This document shows, piece after piece, positions 23,846 through 31,118 of a stretch of 39,228 nt of DNA. Below the pieces are notes generated by a model. That model was not told the DNA's origin, made no database searches, and saw only the letters and a program-made list of their open reading frames with translations. The position numbers and the translations under genes are program-made. This stretch comes from QWOP01 sp003669605 (GTDB lineage: Bacteria > Planctomycetota > Planctomycetia > Pirellulales > UBA1268): the NCBI GenBank assembly GCA_947481985.1, contig CANKIK010000027.1:1-39228 (forward strand), written 5' to 3'. The first letter of the stretch is position 1. Every line of letters begins with the position of its first letter.

Positions 23846-24169
23846 GATAGCGCTCCACGTCTGGCGGGGTTTCTCACAGCGGCCCGTGGAAAACCGGCGG
23901 TTTTCTCGAGCGCTGCGCACTCGCGACCGGCTCCTGCGGCAAGGGCCGGCAGTCTATCCACAGACAGCCGGGGAGTTTACACCGCACTGCGAGACCCCAT
24001 CGGCCTCCGCCTTGGGCCCGCATTGAATGAGTACAACGGTGACACTTCTCGGGGCACCCATCGCAGGCTGTGGATAGACTCTAGAAAGAATTGTCTGGAG
24101 GCGGTCGCCAGTCCGCGGCACTCCAAAGCTGGACGTTTTCCACAGGCAGTGAGAGGCGAGGAGCGACCC
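23846..24169. promoter_or_regulatory. Divergent intergenic region with hairpin, inverted repeat and DnaA-box-like sites
   Basis: These 324 bases separate the FmdB gene (minus) from a DUF1501 gene (plus). They contain a GAAAACC-GGC-GGTTTTC hairpin (23889-23905), a 29-bp dispersed repeat (23901-23929), and a perfect 13-bp inverted repeat AGTCTATCCACAG / CTGTGGATAGACT at 23951-23963 and 24068-24080. The repeat contains CTATCCACA, 8 of 9 bases of the DnaA box; TTTTCCACA at 24136-24144 is another 8 of 9 match. No gene is seen here. Confidence 0.55.
23901..23929 (+). repeat. Dispersed intergenic repeat, copy A
   Basis: Starts TTTTCTCGAGCGC and ends CGCACTCGCGACCG. It matches 30925-30953 at 25 of 29 positions; in both copies a GAAAA...TTTTC hairpin sits directly before the repeat. 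Confidence 0.6.
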
Positions 24170-25552
24170 GTGACCGATCCTGTGCTCACCATCTCCGGTC
24201 GGCCGCTGGAAGGTTTTTGTGATGACGGCCGGCGCCGGTCGCGCCGCCATGCGATGACCATCGGCGGGCTGGCCCTCGGTGGCCTGTCGATGTCGCGCCT
24301 GCTCGCCGCCCAGGCCGCTGGCACAGGCAGCGCCGTGGCGTCAGGGGGCCTTGGTCACAAGGCTGTGATCATGGTCTATCTTCCCGGCGGCCCGTCGCAC
24401 CAGGACATGGTCGACCTGAAGATGGAGGCGCCGGCCGAGATCCGCGGCAGCTTTCGTCCCATCGGTACCAGCGTGCCTGGGATCGAGATCTGCGAGCATC
24501 TTCCCCGCTTGGCGTCGATGATGGAGAAGTTTGCCATCATCCGCTCGCTCCACGGCGGCCTCGACCAGCACTGTTCCGATCTGTGTCTCTCTGGCTACCC
24601 GATTGGCCCCCGCGGCCGGCAGGATGGCCATCCGTCGCTCGGTGCCGCCCTCTCGCGCCTCCAGGGGCCGGTCGATCGGGCGGTGCCGCCGTTTGTGGGC
24701 CTGACGATCAAAACCCGCCACGCCCCCTACTCAAATCCCGGCCTCCCCGGATTCCTCGGCGCCGCCCACGCCCCCTGCCAGCCGGACGACGAGGGCCTTT
24801 CGAGCATGCGGCTTTCGGGGGTGACGCTCGACCAGCTCGGCGACCGCCGCGGCCTCGTCGAGGGGATCGATCGCTTCCGCCGCTGGCGCGACGCTGCCGC
24901 CACCGCCGGCCACGACGCCTACGCTGCCAAGGCCTTTGATGTGCTGACATCGAGCCGGTTCGTCGAGGCGCTCGACGTCGAGGCGGAGGATGCCACCACC
25001 CGTGACCGCTACGGTCGCGGCTCGGCCGACCCAGCCTTCGGCGAGGATGCCGGGCCGCATTGGATGGACCAGTTCCTCGTCGCCCGCCGCCTCGTCGAGG
25101 CGGGAGTCCGCTGCGTGACGCTTTCGTTTGGCAGCTGGGACCGCCACCACTCCAACTTCGCCCGCCTCCCCGACCAGCTCGCCCGCTTCGACCAAGCGAT
25201 CACGGCACTCGTCGGCGATCTCCACGACCGCGGCCTCGACAAGGATGTGAGCGTCGTCGCCTGGGGGGAGTTTGGCCGCACGCCCAGAATCAACAAGGAT
25301 GCTGGCCGCGACCATTGGCCGCAGGCCTCTTGCTGCCTCTTGGCCGGCGGCGGGATGCGGACCGGACAGGTGATCGGTTCGACCAACCGGCTTGGCGAGG
25401 TGCCGCACGATCGCCCCGTCCACTATCAAGAGGTCTTCGCCACCCTCTACCACCGGCTCGGGATCGACGTCGCCACGACGACGATTCCCGACCACGCCGG
25501 CCGGCCGCAGTATCTCGTCGACCACCGCGCGCCGATCGCCGAATTGCTCTGA
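24170..25552 (+). CDS. DUF1501 family secreted protein (third of three)
   Basis: 460 residues from a GTG at 24170, chosen because GAGGCGAGGAG lies just upstream and a Tat-like signal (RRRSRRHAMTIGGLALGGLS) then sits at about 25-45; the frame is open back to 23711 but through the intergenic repeats. Family marks are complete: VYLPGGPSHQDMVDLKMEAP, RSLHGGLDQHCSDLCLSGYP, ARRLVEAGVRCVTLSFGSWD, and EFGRTPRINKDAGRDHWPQA. This copy has the canonical EFGRTP...GRDHW segment, unlike the second copy. It stands alone, not beside a DUF1549 gene in this window; its usual partner may be elsewhere. Likely a periplasmic alkaline-phosphatase-fold protein of unknown substrate. Confidence 0.92.
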   Translation: MTDPVLTISGRPLEGFCDDGRRRSRRHAMTIGGLALGGLSMSRLLAAQAAGTGSAVASGGLGHKAVIMVYLPGGPSHQDMVDLKMEAPAEIRGSFRPIGTSVPGIEICEHLPRLASMMEKFAIIRSLHGGLDQHCSDLCLSGYPIGPRGRQDGHPSLGAALSRLQGPVDRAVPPFVGLTIKTRHAPYSNPGLPGFLGAAHAPCQPDDEGLSSMRLSGVTLDQLGDRRGLVEGIDRFRRWRDAAATAGHDAYAAKAFDVLTSSRFVEALDVEAEDATTRDRYGRGSADPAFGEDAGPHWMDQFLVARRLVEAGVRCVTLSFGSWDRHHSNFARLPDQLARFDQAITALVGDLHDRGLDKDVSVVAWGEFGRTPRINKDAGRDHWPQASCCLLAGGGMRTGQVIGSTNRLGEVPHDRPVHYQEVFATLYHRLGIDVATTTIPDHAGRPQYLVDHRAPIAELL

Positions 25553-25584
25553 AGGCGCGCGGTGGCGTGGTGCGCCCCGCTGGT

Positions 25585-25608
25585 GGCCGGTGATCGATCA
25601 GACCGGCC
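25585..25608. terminator. Hairpin between convergent genes
   Basis: GGCCGGT, a 10-base loop, and ACCGGCC lie between the DUF1501 stop at 25552 and the glycosyltransferase stop at 25598. It could end transcription from the plus-strand gene and overlaps the last codons of the minus-strand one. There is no T-run. Confidence 0.35.
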
Positions 25609-26518
25609 GCTCTGGCTTTGGGGCAAACCGCTCGGCGATCGCTTCGACGAGGAATCCCAAGGCATTGGAACATTGCCACAGGCCCAGGCAGGCAACGATC
25701 TGCGCTCGGCGGAAGCCACCAGGTATCCGGCCGAGGTGCCGTGTCAGCAAGCGCAGCATGCTGCCGTGGAATCCCAGATCGTCATGCATCGTCCCCGAAC
25801 GCCGCTGCCGCCGCTGGGCATGGTAGCGGTAGGCCCCCCGGCCATAGCGGTAATGGAGGGTGGCAAAGGCAGCGAGAGACTGTGAATGCCGGTGCTCAAG
25901 GAGGGCTTGCTCCACCCAATAAAGCCCCCTGCCCGAGTTCCGCCAGCGGTCGCAGAAGTCGCGGTCCTCGGCGCCTGCCCGCGGGTAGGAGGTGTCAAAC
26001 CCTCCGAGGGCGAGATAGGCGCTGCGCTGGCAGAGGATGTTGTTGCTGGTGAGGAAGTAGGCGCTGCCGTCGCGGCGGCGGTTGAAGTGGTCGTAGACCA
26101 TGTCGACGATCAATTGGCTGCTGGTGGCGAAGAGGTCGTCGACAAGACCGTTGATGCTCGTGCCTCCCACCAGCGCCGTGGGGTGTTCCTCGTGCGCGGC
26201 CACGAGCCTCTCGAGCCATGTGGCTGCGGGAAGGCAGTCGTCGTCGGTGAAGGCGATGAGGCTGCCACGGCTCTCGGCGACGCCCCGGTTGCGGGCCGCC
26301 GCCGGCCCCGCGTTGGCCTGCCGCACCAGCCGGATCGGCACCCCCCCCTCCGCACTCCAGGCGGGCAGTGTCACAGGCGTTGGGCTGCCGTCATCGACGA
26401 CGACGATCTCAAACGCATCCGCCCCGAGAGACTGTGCCCGGAGTGCTTCCAGGCACATCGCCAGCCGTTGGGGACGGCGGTAGGTGGGCACGACGACGCT
26501 GACCAACGGCCTGTGCAT
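25598..26518 (-). CDS. Family 2 glycosyltransferase
   Basis: 306 residues from the ATG at 26518 (a TTG at 26524 would add two). A GT-A fold begins with VSVVVPTYRRPQRLAMCLEA, and IVVVDDGSP gives the nucleotide-binding D-D-G. RNRGVAESRG and IAFTDDDCLP supply the metal-binding D-x-D. GGFDTSYPRAGAEDRDFCDR holds the E-D catalytic-base region typical of GT2 enzymes. It transfers a sugar from a nucleotide donor in the cytoplasm, probably for a surface polysaccharide or protein glycan. No membrane helix is obvious. It lies 129 bases after the large surface-protein gene on the same strand, which may be its own transcription unit. Confidence 0.92.
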   Translation of the reverse strand: MHRPLVSVVVPTYRRPQRLAMCLEALRAQSLGADAFEIVVVDDGSPTPVTLPAWSAEGGVPIRLVRQANAGPAAARNRGVAESRGSLIAFTDDDCLPAATWLERLVAAHEEHPTALVGGTSINGLVDDLFATSSQLIVDMVYDHFNRRRDGSAYFLTSNNILCQRSAYLALGGFDTSYPRAGAEDRDFCDRWRNSGRGLYWVEQALLEHRHSQSLAAFATLHYRYGRGAYRYHAQRRQRRSGTMHDDLGFHGSMLRLLTRHLGRIPGGFRRAQIVACLGLWQCSNALGFLVEAIAERFAPKPERPV

Positions 26519-26595
26519 GGGCAAAGTTCAGTGAATGCGGGCAGTCAGATCAAACACCGCACCATGCACTCTAGCAGATCGCGCTGCGGCGGATG

Positions 26596-26618
26596 GCGGC
26601 GGATGTCGACTCCGCCGC
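26596..26618 (-). terminator. Possible terminator hairpin after the surface-protein gene
   Basis: GCGGCGGA, loop TGTCGAC, TCCGCCGC: a perfect 8-bp stem 30 bases past the surface-protein stop. No T-run follows on the minus strand, so termination is only suggested. Confidence 0.35.
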
Positions 26619-26647
26619 GAACTGCTGCCCGCAAGCCGCCGCCAAGT

Positions 26648-29377
26648 TTAGGCGATTGTTGTGACCTTCAACCGACCGCGGTACGCCAACGACGCAGGGA
26701 GGAGTGCGTCGACATTGGTGCCGGCGACGATCTTCGAGACGCTGAAGGGCACACCGGCGGGGCCGGCTCCCGAGATCGACGAGGCCGTGCGGACGACGAA
26801 CGTCGACACCAGGGCCGGATCGGCGGTGAGCCGTCCGATCGCGGCCGTTCCGAGGGCCGCGACGAAGACGGTCGAGGTTTGGAAGACATCCGCGACCTTG
26901 CCGGTGATCTGCAGTGCCTTGAGGTTTGAGCCGGGTAGAAAATCGCTCGCCAGGGCAGGCATCGAGACGCCCGCCACGACTCCGACGCGGAGGGTCGAAC
27001 TGGTCATCCGACCCAAGGTCACCTTATTCACCACCGCCCCGAGGTCGAAGATCGACGCGGAGGCTGTCGCCGCAACCGTGATTGTGCCCACGTTCCCCGT
27101 GACGCTCAGCGAGGAGCCATCGAGGCTGGCGAAGGTGGCCGCAGTCAGGGTTCCCGTTACCTTGACATCAGAGAGCGTCGTCACGCCGGCAGTGAGGGTT
27201 CCCACCGCGCCGAGGGCGATCGTCGAATTGACCAGAGCGCCGACGACGAACGTGGCCGTCGCCGGCAGGCTGAGAGTGGCGTGATCGACACGCCCCAGGC
27301 TGGCGCTGGTGACCCCCGCCCCGCCGATCGTGGCACTGCCAGAGACACCGGCGAGCGAAATCCCGGCCACTCCACCGGGAAGCGCCAGACTGGTGGTGGC
27401 GCGGACGCCTGGCATCCGTATGCCGCCCAGCGGGGAGGCCCCATTGATCCGGGCCAGTTGCACCTGGCCGTCGCCTCCCGCCGTGGTGGCCGTGATCACC
27501 GAGGCGGCTGTCGTGGAGACGAGCGACAGGGCTTCGGCAGAGATCGCCGTCCCCGGCGCCGCCGTGACCGTCGCCGCCTTCCCCTTGATCGTCGGGACGC
27601 CGGCATTGGTCAGGCCAAAGGTGGCGCTGCCTGGTCCTGTCACGCTGTAGGTCACCTTCGTGCCGTCGGAGTCGATGTAGCTCAGCGATGTCAGTGCTGG
27701 GGAGAGGACGATGTCACGGGTGATGACGACTGCAGCGGGGAGCGAGAAGATGGCTTGAGGGCTATTGCTGGGAATGCTGATCGAACCGGTGATCCGTCCC
27801 GGACCGACCGTGCGGTCGATCCCAACGCGGAACGTCGTCGAGGCTCCCTCAGTCAGCAGAGTCGACAGAGGCTGTTCCAGGATTGTAAATCCGCGCGGAG
27901 CGGAGACAGATCCCAGGACAAGATCCTGCTGACCGGAGTTGGTGATCGTGAACGTCGTGCCAGCTGTCGCCGAGAGCAGCGACGAGACCCCGAAGTCGAA
28001 GGGGCGCGCCTGAGCGTCTTGGATTGTGCTACCGGCGGCCGAGATGGCAACGGCCGGCGGAGAGAGAGTCACGCTCGCGGAGAAGGGGATCGCGAAGGTA
28101 CCAGCGGCGCTACTGGAAAGAATGCCGATGACACCGATGTTCGTTCCAGGGGTCGTGGTGTCGAACGCCACGACCAAGTTCGCCGATCTGCCGGGGAGGA
28201 TCGTGGTGGGGAGGCCCTGGACCTGCGTGAGACCAGGGGGGAGGGAAATCCCCTGAATCGGCAGCGGCACGTCGCCGGTGTTGGTGACAGTGAACGTCGT
28301 TTGGGGGGAGAGGGCACCCTTGAATGCACTGCCCAGCGCCACCGCCAGCGACTGGCCGTTGCTGATGGGCGTAGTGCCGCTGGCAACGGCCATCGCAGCA
28401 GTGCCGACGGAGACGTTGAAGGAGTCCTGCCGAGTGGCCCCCGAGAGATCGGTGGCGGTGACGGTGACCAGTGCCGTGCCGTGTTTGGAGCCGTAGACGA
28501 GTTGCAGTTTCCCGTCCGCGTTGATTTGCGCCGTGACAATTGCGGAGTCTGAACTGATCACAGACAGGCCGACGGCCGTCTCCGGTGCCGCCACCACCGT
28601 GGCTGACTGCACCGTGAGGAGGAGATTGTAAGGGTTGACCTGCCCGATGAGATTCGCGTCGCTCACCGGCAGGGTCGTAAAAGCCCCGCCGGCGTTGACC
28701 CGCGTGCAGGCTGCCAGTTGATTGAGGATCTCCTGACCGTTGCCGACGACATGCCCAAAGACGGCATACTGGTTGCTCACGGCATCGAAGAATGGATTGG
28801 ACGCGACATTGAAGAAGAACCCGCTGGTGGCGGAGTTCGGATCGGTTGTCCGCGCGAAGGCGATCGTGCCGGCGACATTGGGACGGTCGGCGCCGTATTC
28901 CAAGGCGATCGGGGCTCCGGGGGTGATCGTGCCGAACCCGGTCCCGTTGTTGAGAAAAGTGCCCCCTTGGAGGAAGACCGCTGGCCCGGCGTCGCTGGCG
29001 AAATCGGTGGCCCGGTGGAACACCGTCCGCGAGTAAGCGCCAGTATTCACATACGAGAGGAAATTATAAGTCGATACTGGCGCTGCTGAGCGGTTTGGGA
29101 TTGCCCGGTCGAACAACTCGACAAACAGATCCTGACAAGAGGCGGTGACGCCCGCTTGAACCCGCATCCTCACCACCGTCCCCTGGAGGGCGACCCCGCT
29201 GACGGCGAACTCGCCGGAGGTGTCGATGGGGGCCGCAACGGCGGCGGGCGCCGCCACGATATCGGGGAGCGCTGCTGCCAGATCGACTGCCATCAGGTGG
29301 CGCGGCTCAAGCGCCTCGGCACGGAGGCGGGCAGAGGCAGCCAGTGAGCCCCGGCGGCGAAGGCAGTTGCGTTTCAT
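26648..29377 (-). CDS. Large planctomycete surface protein with a cyclophilin-type domain
   Basis: 909 residues. The basic start followed by LRAEALEPRHLMAVDLA (18-34) is the planctomycete extracellular signature. A cyclophilin-type isomerase domain covers about 65-230, with FHRATDF (R122), FLQGG (Q137) and TIAFARTTDPNSATSGFFFN, so catalysis is possible. Next, Ig-like or choice-of-anchor-D-type segments occur at about 290-540 (QTTFTVTNTGDVPLPIQGIS and GTTFTITNSGQQDLVLGSVS are two parallel copies). The C-terminal third is Ala/Thr/Val-rich with repeated short beta-like units (TLGRM, SLGRV, ALGAV). Cyclophilin plus repeated sandwich domains suggest a cell-envelope or secreted structural protein. 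The composition is low in Trp and Cys. Export may depend on the N-terminal signature rather than a standard signal peptide. Confidence 0.85.
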   Translation of the reverse strand: MKRNCLRRRGSLAASARLRAEALEPRHLMAVDLAAALPDIVAAPAAVAAPIDTSGEFAVSGVALQGTVVRMRVQAGVTASCQDLFVELFDRAIPNRSAAPVSTYNFLSYVNTGAYSRTVFHRATDFASDAGPAVFLQGGTFLNNGTGFGTITPGAPIALEYGADRPNVAGTIAFARTTDPNSATSGFFFNVASNPFFDAVSNQYAVFGHVVGNGQEILNQLAACTRVNAGGAFTTLPVSDANLIGQVNPYNLLLTVQSATVVAAPETAVGLSVISSDSAIVTAQINADGKLQLVYGSKHGTALVTVTATDLSGATRQDSFNVSVGTAAMAVASGTTPISNGQSLAVALGSAFKGALSPQTTFTVTNTGDVPLPIQGISLPPGLTQVQGLPTTILPGRSANLVVAFDTTTPGTNIGVIGILSSSAAGTFAIPFSASVTLSPPAVAISAAGSTIQDAQARPFDFGVSSLLSATAGTTFTITNSGQQDLVLGSVSAPRGFTILEQPLSTLLTEGASTTFRVGIDRTVGPGRITGSISIPSNSPQAIFSLPAAVVITRDIVLSPALTSLSYIDSDGTKVTYSVTGPGSATFGLTNAGVPTIKGKAATVTAAPGTAISAEALSLVSTTAASVITATTAGGDGQVQLARINGASPLGGIRMPGVRATTSLALPGGVAGISLAGVSGSATIGGAGVTSASLGRVDHATLSLPATATFVVGALVNSTIALGAVGTLTAGVTTLSDVKVTGTLTAATFASLDGSSLSVTGNVGTITVAATASASIFDLGAVVNKVTLGRMTSSTLRVGVVAGVSMPALASDFLPGSNLKALQITGKVADVFQTSTVFVAALGTAAIGRLTADPALVSTFVVRTASSISGAGPAGVPFSVSKIVAGTNVDALLPASLAYRGRLKVTTIA

Positions 29378-29729
29378 CAGGGACCACCAAAGGGAAAGTC
29401 AGGGGGGATTGTGAGTCCGATCCGAAGCAGGCCATCCCTGGCGGTCGCCGCTAAGAGCCCCCGCGCCGTCATGCCTCGCGGGGGGGGGGGCGAAGGGAGG
29501 CGGCGACCCTGAGTTGAAAACCCGCGGGCAGCAGTGGCACTGGCATTGGTCCTTTGTACGCCACACCGGAGGATTATGTTCGCCAGACTCGCCAAAGCAA
29601 GCATTTGGCGCCTGAGTGATGACAACCGCCTAAAAAAAAGGGGCGGGATCGGTGGGCCGCGCACCGTTGCACGAAAATGTCTGTCGCCGTCGTTCTCCCC
29701 ACAGGACCCCGTCACGGCCGAGATCTCCG
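29378..29729. other. Divergent intergenic region with a G11 tract
   Basis: 352 bases between the surface-protein start (minus) and the second ECF sigma start (plus). A run of 11 G at 29480-29490 stands out; the rest holds no convincing gene. An AAAAAAAA run sits at about 29632. Promoters for both genes must lie here, but no consensus pair is clear. Confidence 0.5.
29480..29490 (+). repeat. Homopolymer tract, 11 consecutive G
   Basis: Eleven G in a row about 100 bases upstream of the surface-protein start codon (read from the minus strand). Such tracts are prone to slippage and may alter promoter spacing. Confidence 0.7.
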
Positions 29730-30242
29730 ATGCCCGAGACCAACTGCGACTGGCAGATCCTCTATGACGCCCACGCGGGGCGGTTGCTGCTCTACGCCAG
29801 ACAGTGGCTGGCCGACCGGGCGGCGGCGGAGGATGCGGTGCAGGGGGGGTTTGTGAAGTTCTGGCGATCCTGCCAGAGGGGGGCTCGGCCCGATGTGCCG
29901 CTGCTGTTTGCGGCAGTGCGGTCGGAGGCCCTCGATCTGCTCAAAGGCAGTGCCCGGCGGCGGGCGCGGGAGAATCGGGTGGCGGCCGGAGGGAACGATT
30001 GGTGGTGGGATGCCGACCCTCTGCTGTCGCGGGAGCGGGCCGCTGCCGTCCAAGGGGCGCTTGAGCAACTGCCGATCGGACAGCGAGAGGCGGTTGTGCT
30101 GCGGGTGTGGAGTGGCATGACGTTTTCCGAGATGGCCCACACGCTTGGCGAGAATGAAAACACCGTGACGTCCCGCTGCCGCCGGGCACTGGCCGCCCTC
30201 GAACGACTCCTGCCGGAGGAATGCCGTGAAATCGCGCGATGA
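29730..30242 (+). CDS. ECF-type RNA polymerase sigma factor (second)
   Basis: 170 residues from the ATG at 29730; an earlier in-frame start at 29652 only adds Arg/Pro-rich sequence. Region 2 is at about 7-75 (LYDAHAGRLLLYARQWLADR, EDAVQGGFVKFWRS) and region 4 at about 110-165 (EQLPIGQREAVVLRVWSGMT, then FSEMAHTLGENENTVTSRCR). The segment between is rich in Arg. It is shorter than the ECF factor at 9943-10596 and not closely similar to it. It ends 17 bases inside the next gene, a probable anti-sigma protein, so the pair is coupled. It likely drives its own promoter plus targets such as the PDZ gene downstream. Confidence 0.93.
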   Translation: MPETNCDWQILYDAHAGRLLLYARQWLADRAAAEDAVQGGFVKFWRSCQRGARPDVPLLFAAVRSEALDLLKGSARRRARENRVAAGGNDWWWDADPLLSRERAAAVQGALEQLPIGQREAVVLRVWSGMTFSEMAHTLGENENTVTSRCRRALAALERLLPEECREIAR

Positions 30243-30849
30243 CCACCAGACTGATCACCAGCTTCATGCGGAGAGCATGGAGCCTGCCGAGGCCATCCGC
30301 CGCGACCTCGCGCGGTGGCACCCTGCCGCGCCGAGCGTTGCCCTTCGCCAGCGGATCGCTCTGGAATTGACAGCCCCGGCGGAGGCGGTCAAGCCCCGCC
30401 GATCGGCTCCTGCGGGGAGCGTGCCTGGCCGCGTGGCCTGGTTCGCCGAGCGGATCCTCTGGGCGGCCGGTGGCGCGCTGGCGGCCGCCGTGCCGCTTGT
30501 CTTCCAGGCTCCGCCAAGGCCAGCGGTGCTGGCAGGGAGTGTCACGGCGAGCATCAGCCCTGCATCCGGGCAACCGCTGCGGGATCCGACTGTGAGCCCG
30601 CCCGTCGCGGTGCCCGACGGCTCCGCTGGTGCGTCGGCGGCGCTTGGTGGGCTAGCCACCGAGATGCTCGAGCCGATCTCCGAAGAGTCGCTCGCCTGGT
30701 CGGACGAGGGGGTGCAGTTCCTCGACGGGCAGATTCCCGCGCGCATCATCCGCCACTTTGTGCTCGAGCGGTATCCCGGTGCCGCCGACGGGGAAGGCCC
30801 TGTCCGCTCCCGAGAAGATGTGTTCGTCGTACCGGTCGCGCTCCGCTAA
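30226..30849 (+). CDS. Probable anti-sigma factor, single-pass membrane protein
   Basis: 207 residues from a GTG at 30226, preceded by GGAGGA 9 bases away inside the sigma gene. The cytoplasmic N-terminus (1-80) has MEPAEAIRRDLARWHP and a short helical region, with no zinc-binding H-x3-C-x2-C motif. A membrane helix lies at about 84-101 (ILWAAGGALAAAVPLVF). The outer part is Pro/Ala/Ser-rich and ends with FLDGQIPARIIRHFVLERYP and an acidic stretch. I know no named family for it. Position and coupling to an ECF sigma gene, plus the single helix, support the anti-sigma call; direct sequence support is weak. Confidence 0.65.
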   Translation: MKSRDDHQTDHQLHAESMEPAEAIRRDLARWHPAAPSVALRQRIALELTAPAEAVKPRRSAPAGSVPGRVAWFAERILWAAGGALAAAVPLVFQAPPRPAVLAGSVTASISPASGQPLRDPTVSPPVAVPDGSAGASAALGGLATEMLEPISEESLAWSDEGVQFLDGQIPARIIRHFVLERYPGAADGEGPVRSREDVFVVPVALR

Positions 30850-30924
30850 CTATTGATCCGTGCTATCGGTGGAAAAAGTCATCCCTGACGTTCTCCCACT
30901 TGTTTCCCCTTGAAAAACAGCCAC

Positions 30925-30953
30925 TTTTCTCCAGTGCGACGCACTCGCGACCG
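30925..30953 (+). repeat. Dispersed intergenic repeat, copy B
   Basis: Starts TTTTCTCCAGTGC and ends CGCACTCGCGACCG; the internal AGTGCG-A-CGCACT can pair. Related to 23901-23929 (25 of 29 identical). Confidence 0.6.
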
Positions 30954-30954
30954 C

Positions 30955-31024
30955 CTTGTGCACTTGAGCTTGTGCACTTGAGCTTGTGCACTTGAACTTG
31001 TGCACTTGAACTTGTGCACCTCGA
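30955..31024 (+). repeat. Tandem repeat: five 14-bp units of CTTGTGCACTTGAR
   Basis: Units start at 30955, 30969, 30983, 30997 and 31011. The first two end in GAG, the next two in GAA, and the last diverges after CTTGTGCACC. Each unit carries the palindrome GTGCAC. The array lies 95 bases upstream of the PDZ gene and just after copy B of the dispersed repeat. Regular spacing without spacers fits operator sites or slippage-prone repeats. Confidence 0.85.
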
Positions 31025-31118
31025 GCAGGCATTGTTCAAGAGCCCGAGAGGATCCCTCTCCCCAAGAGTCTCCTGCCTGTCTCCCTGATCCGCGTTCCTT
31101 CCCACGGAGTTTCTTCCC

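Noticed and set aside
23846..24169. Chromosome replication origin
   Set aside because: Only three near-consensus DnaA-like sites, no AT-rich unwinding region and no dnaA, dnaN or gyr genes nearby. Kept only as an unusual repeat cluster.
30955..31024. CRISPR array
   Set aside because: Units are 14 bp, directly adjacent, without unique spacers, and no cas genes are present.
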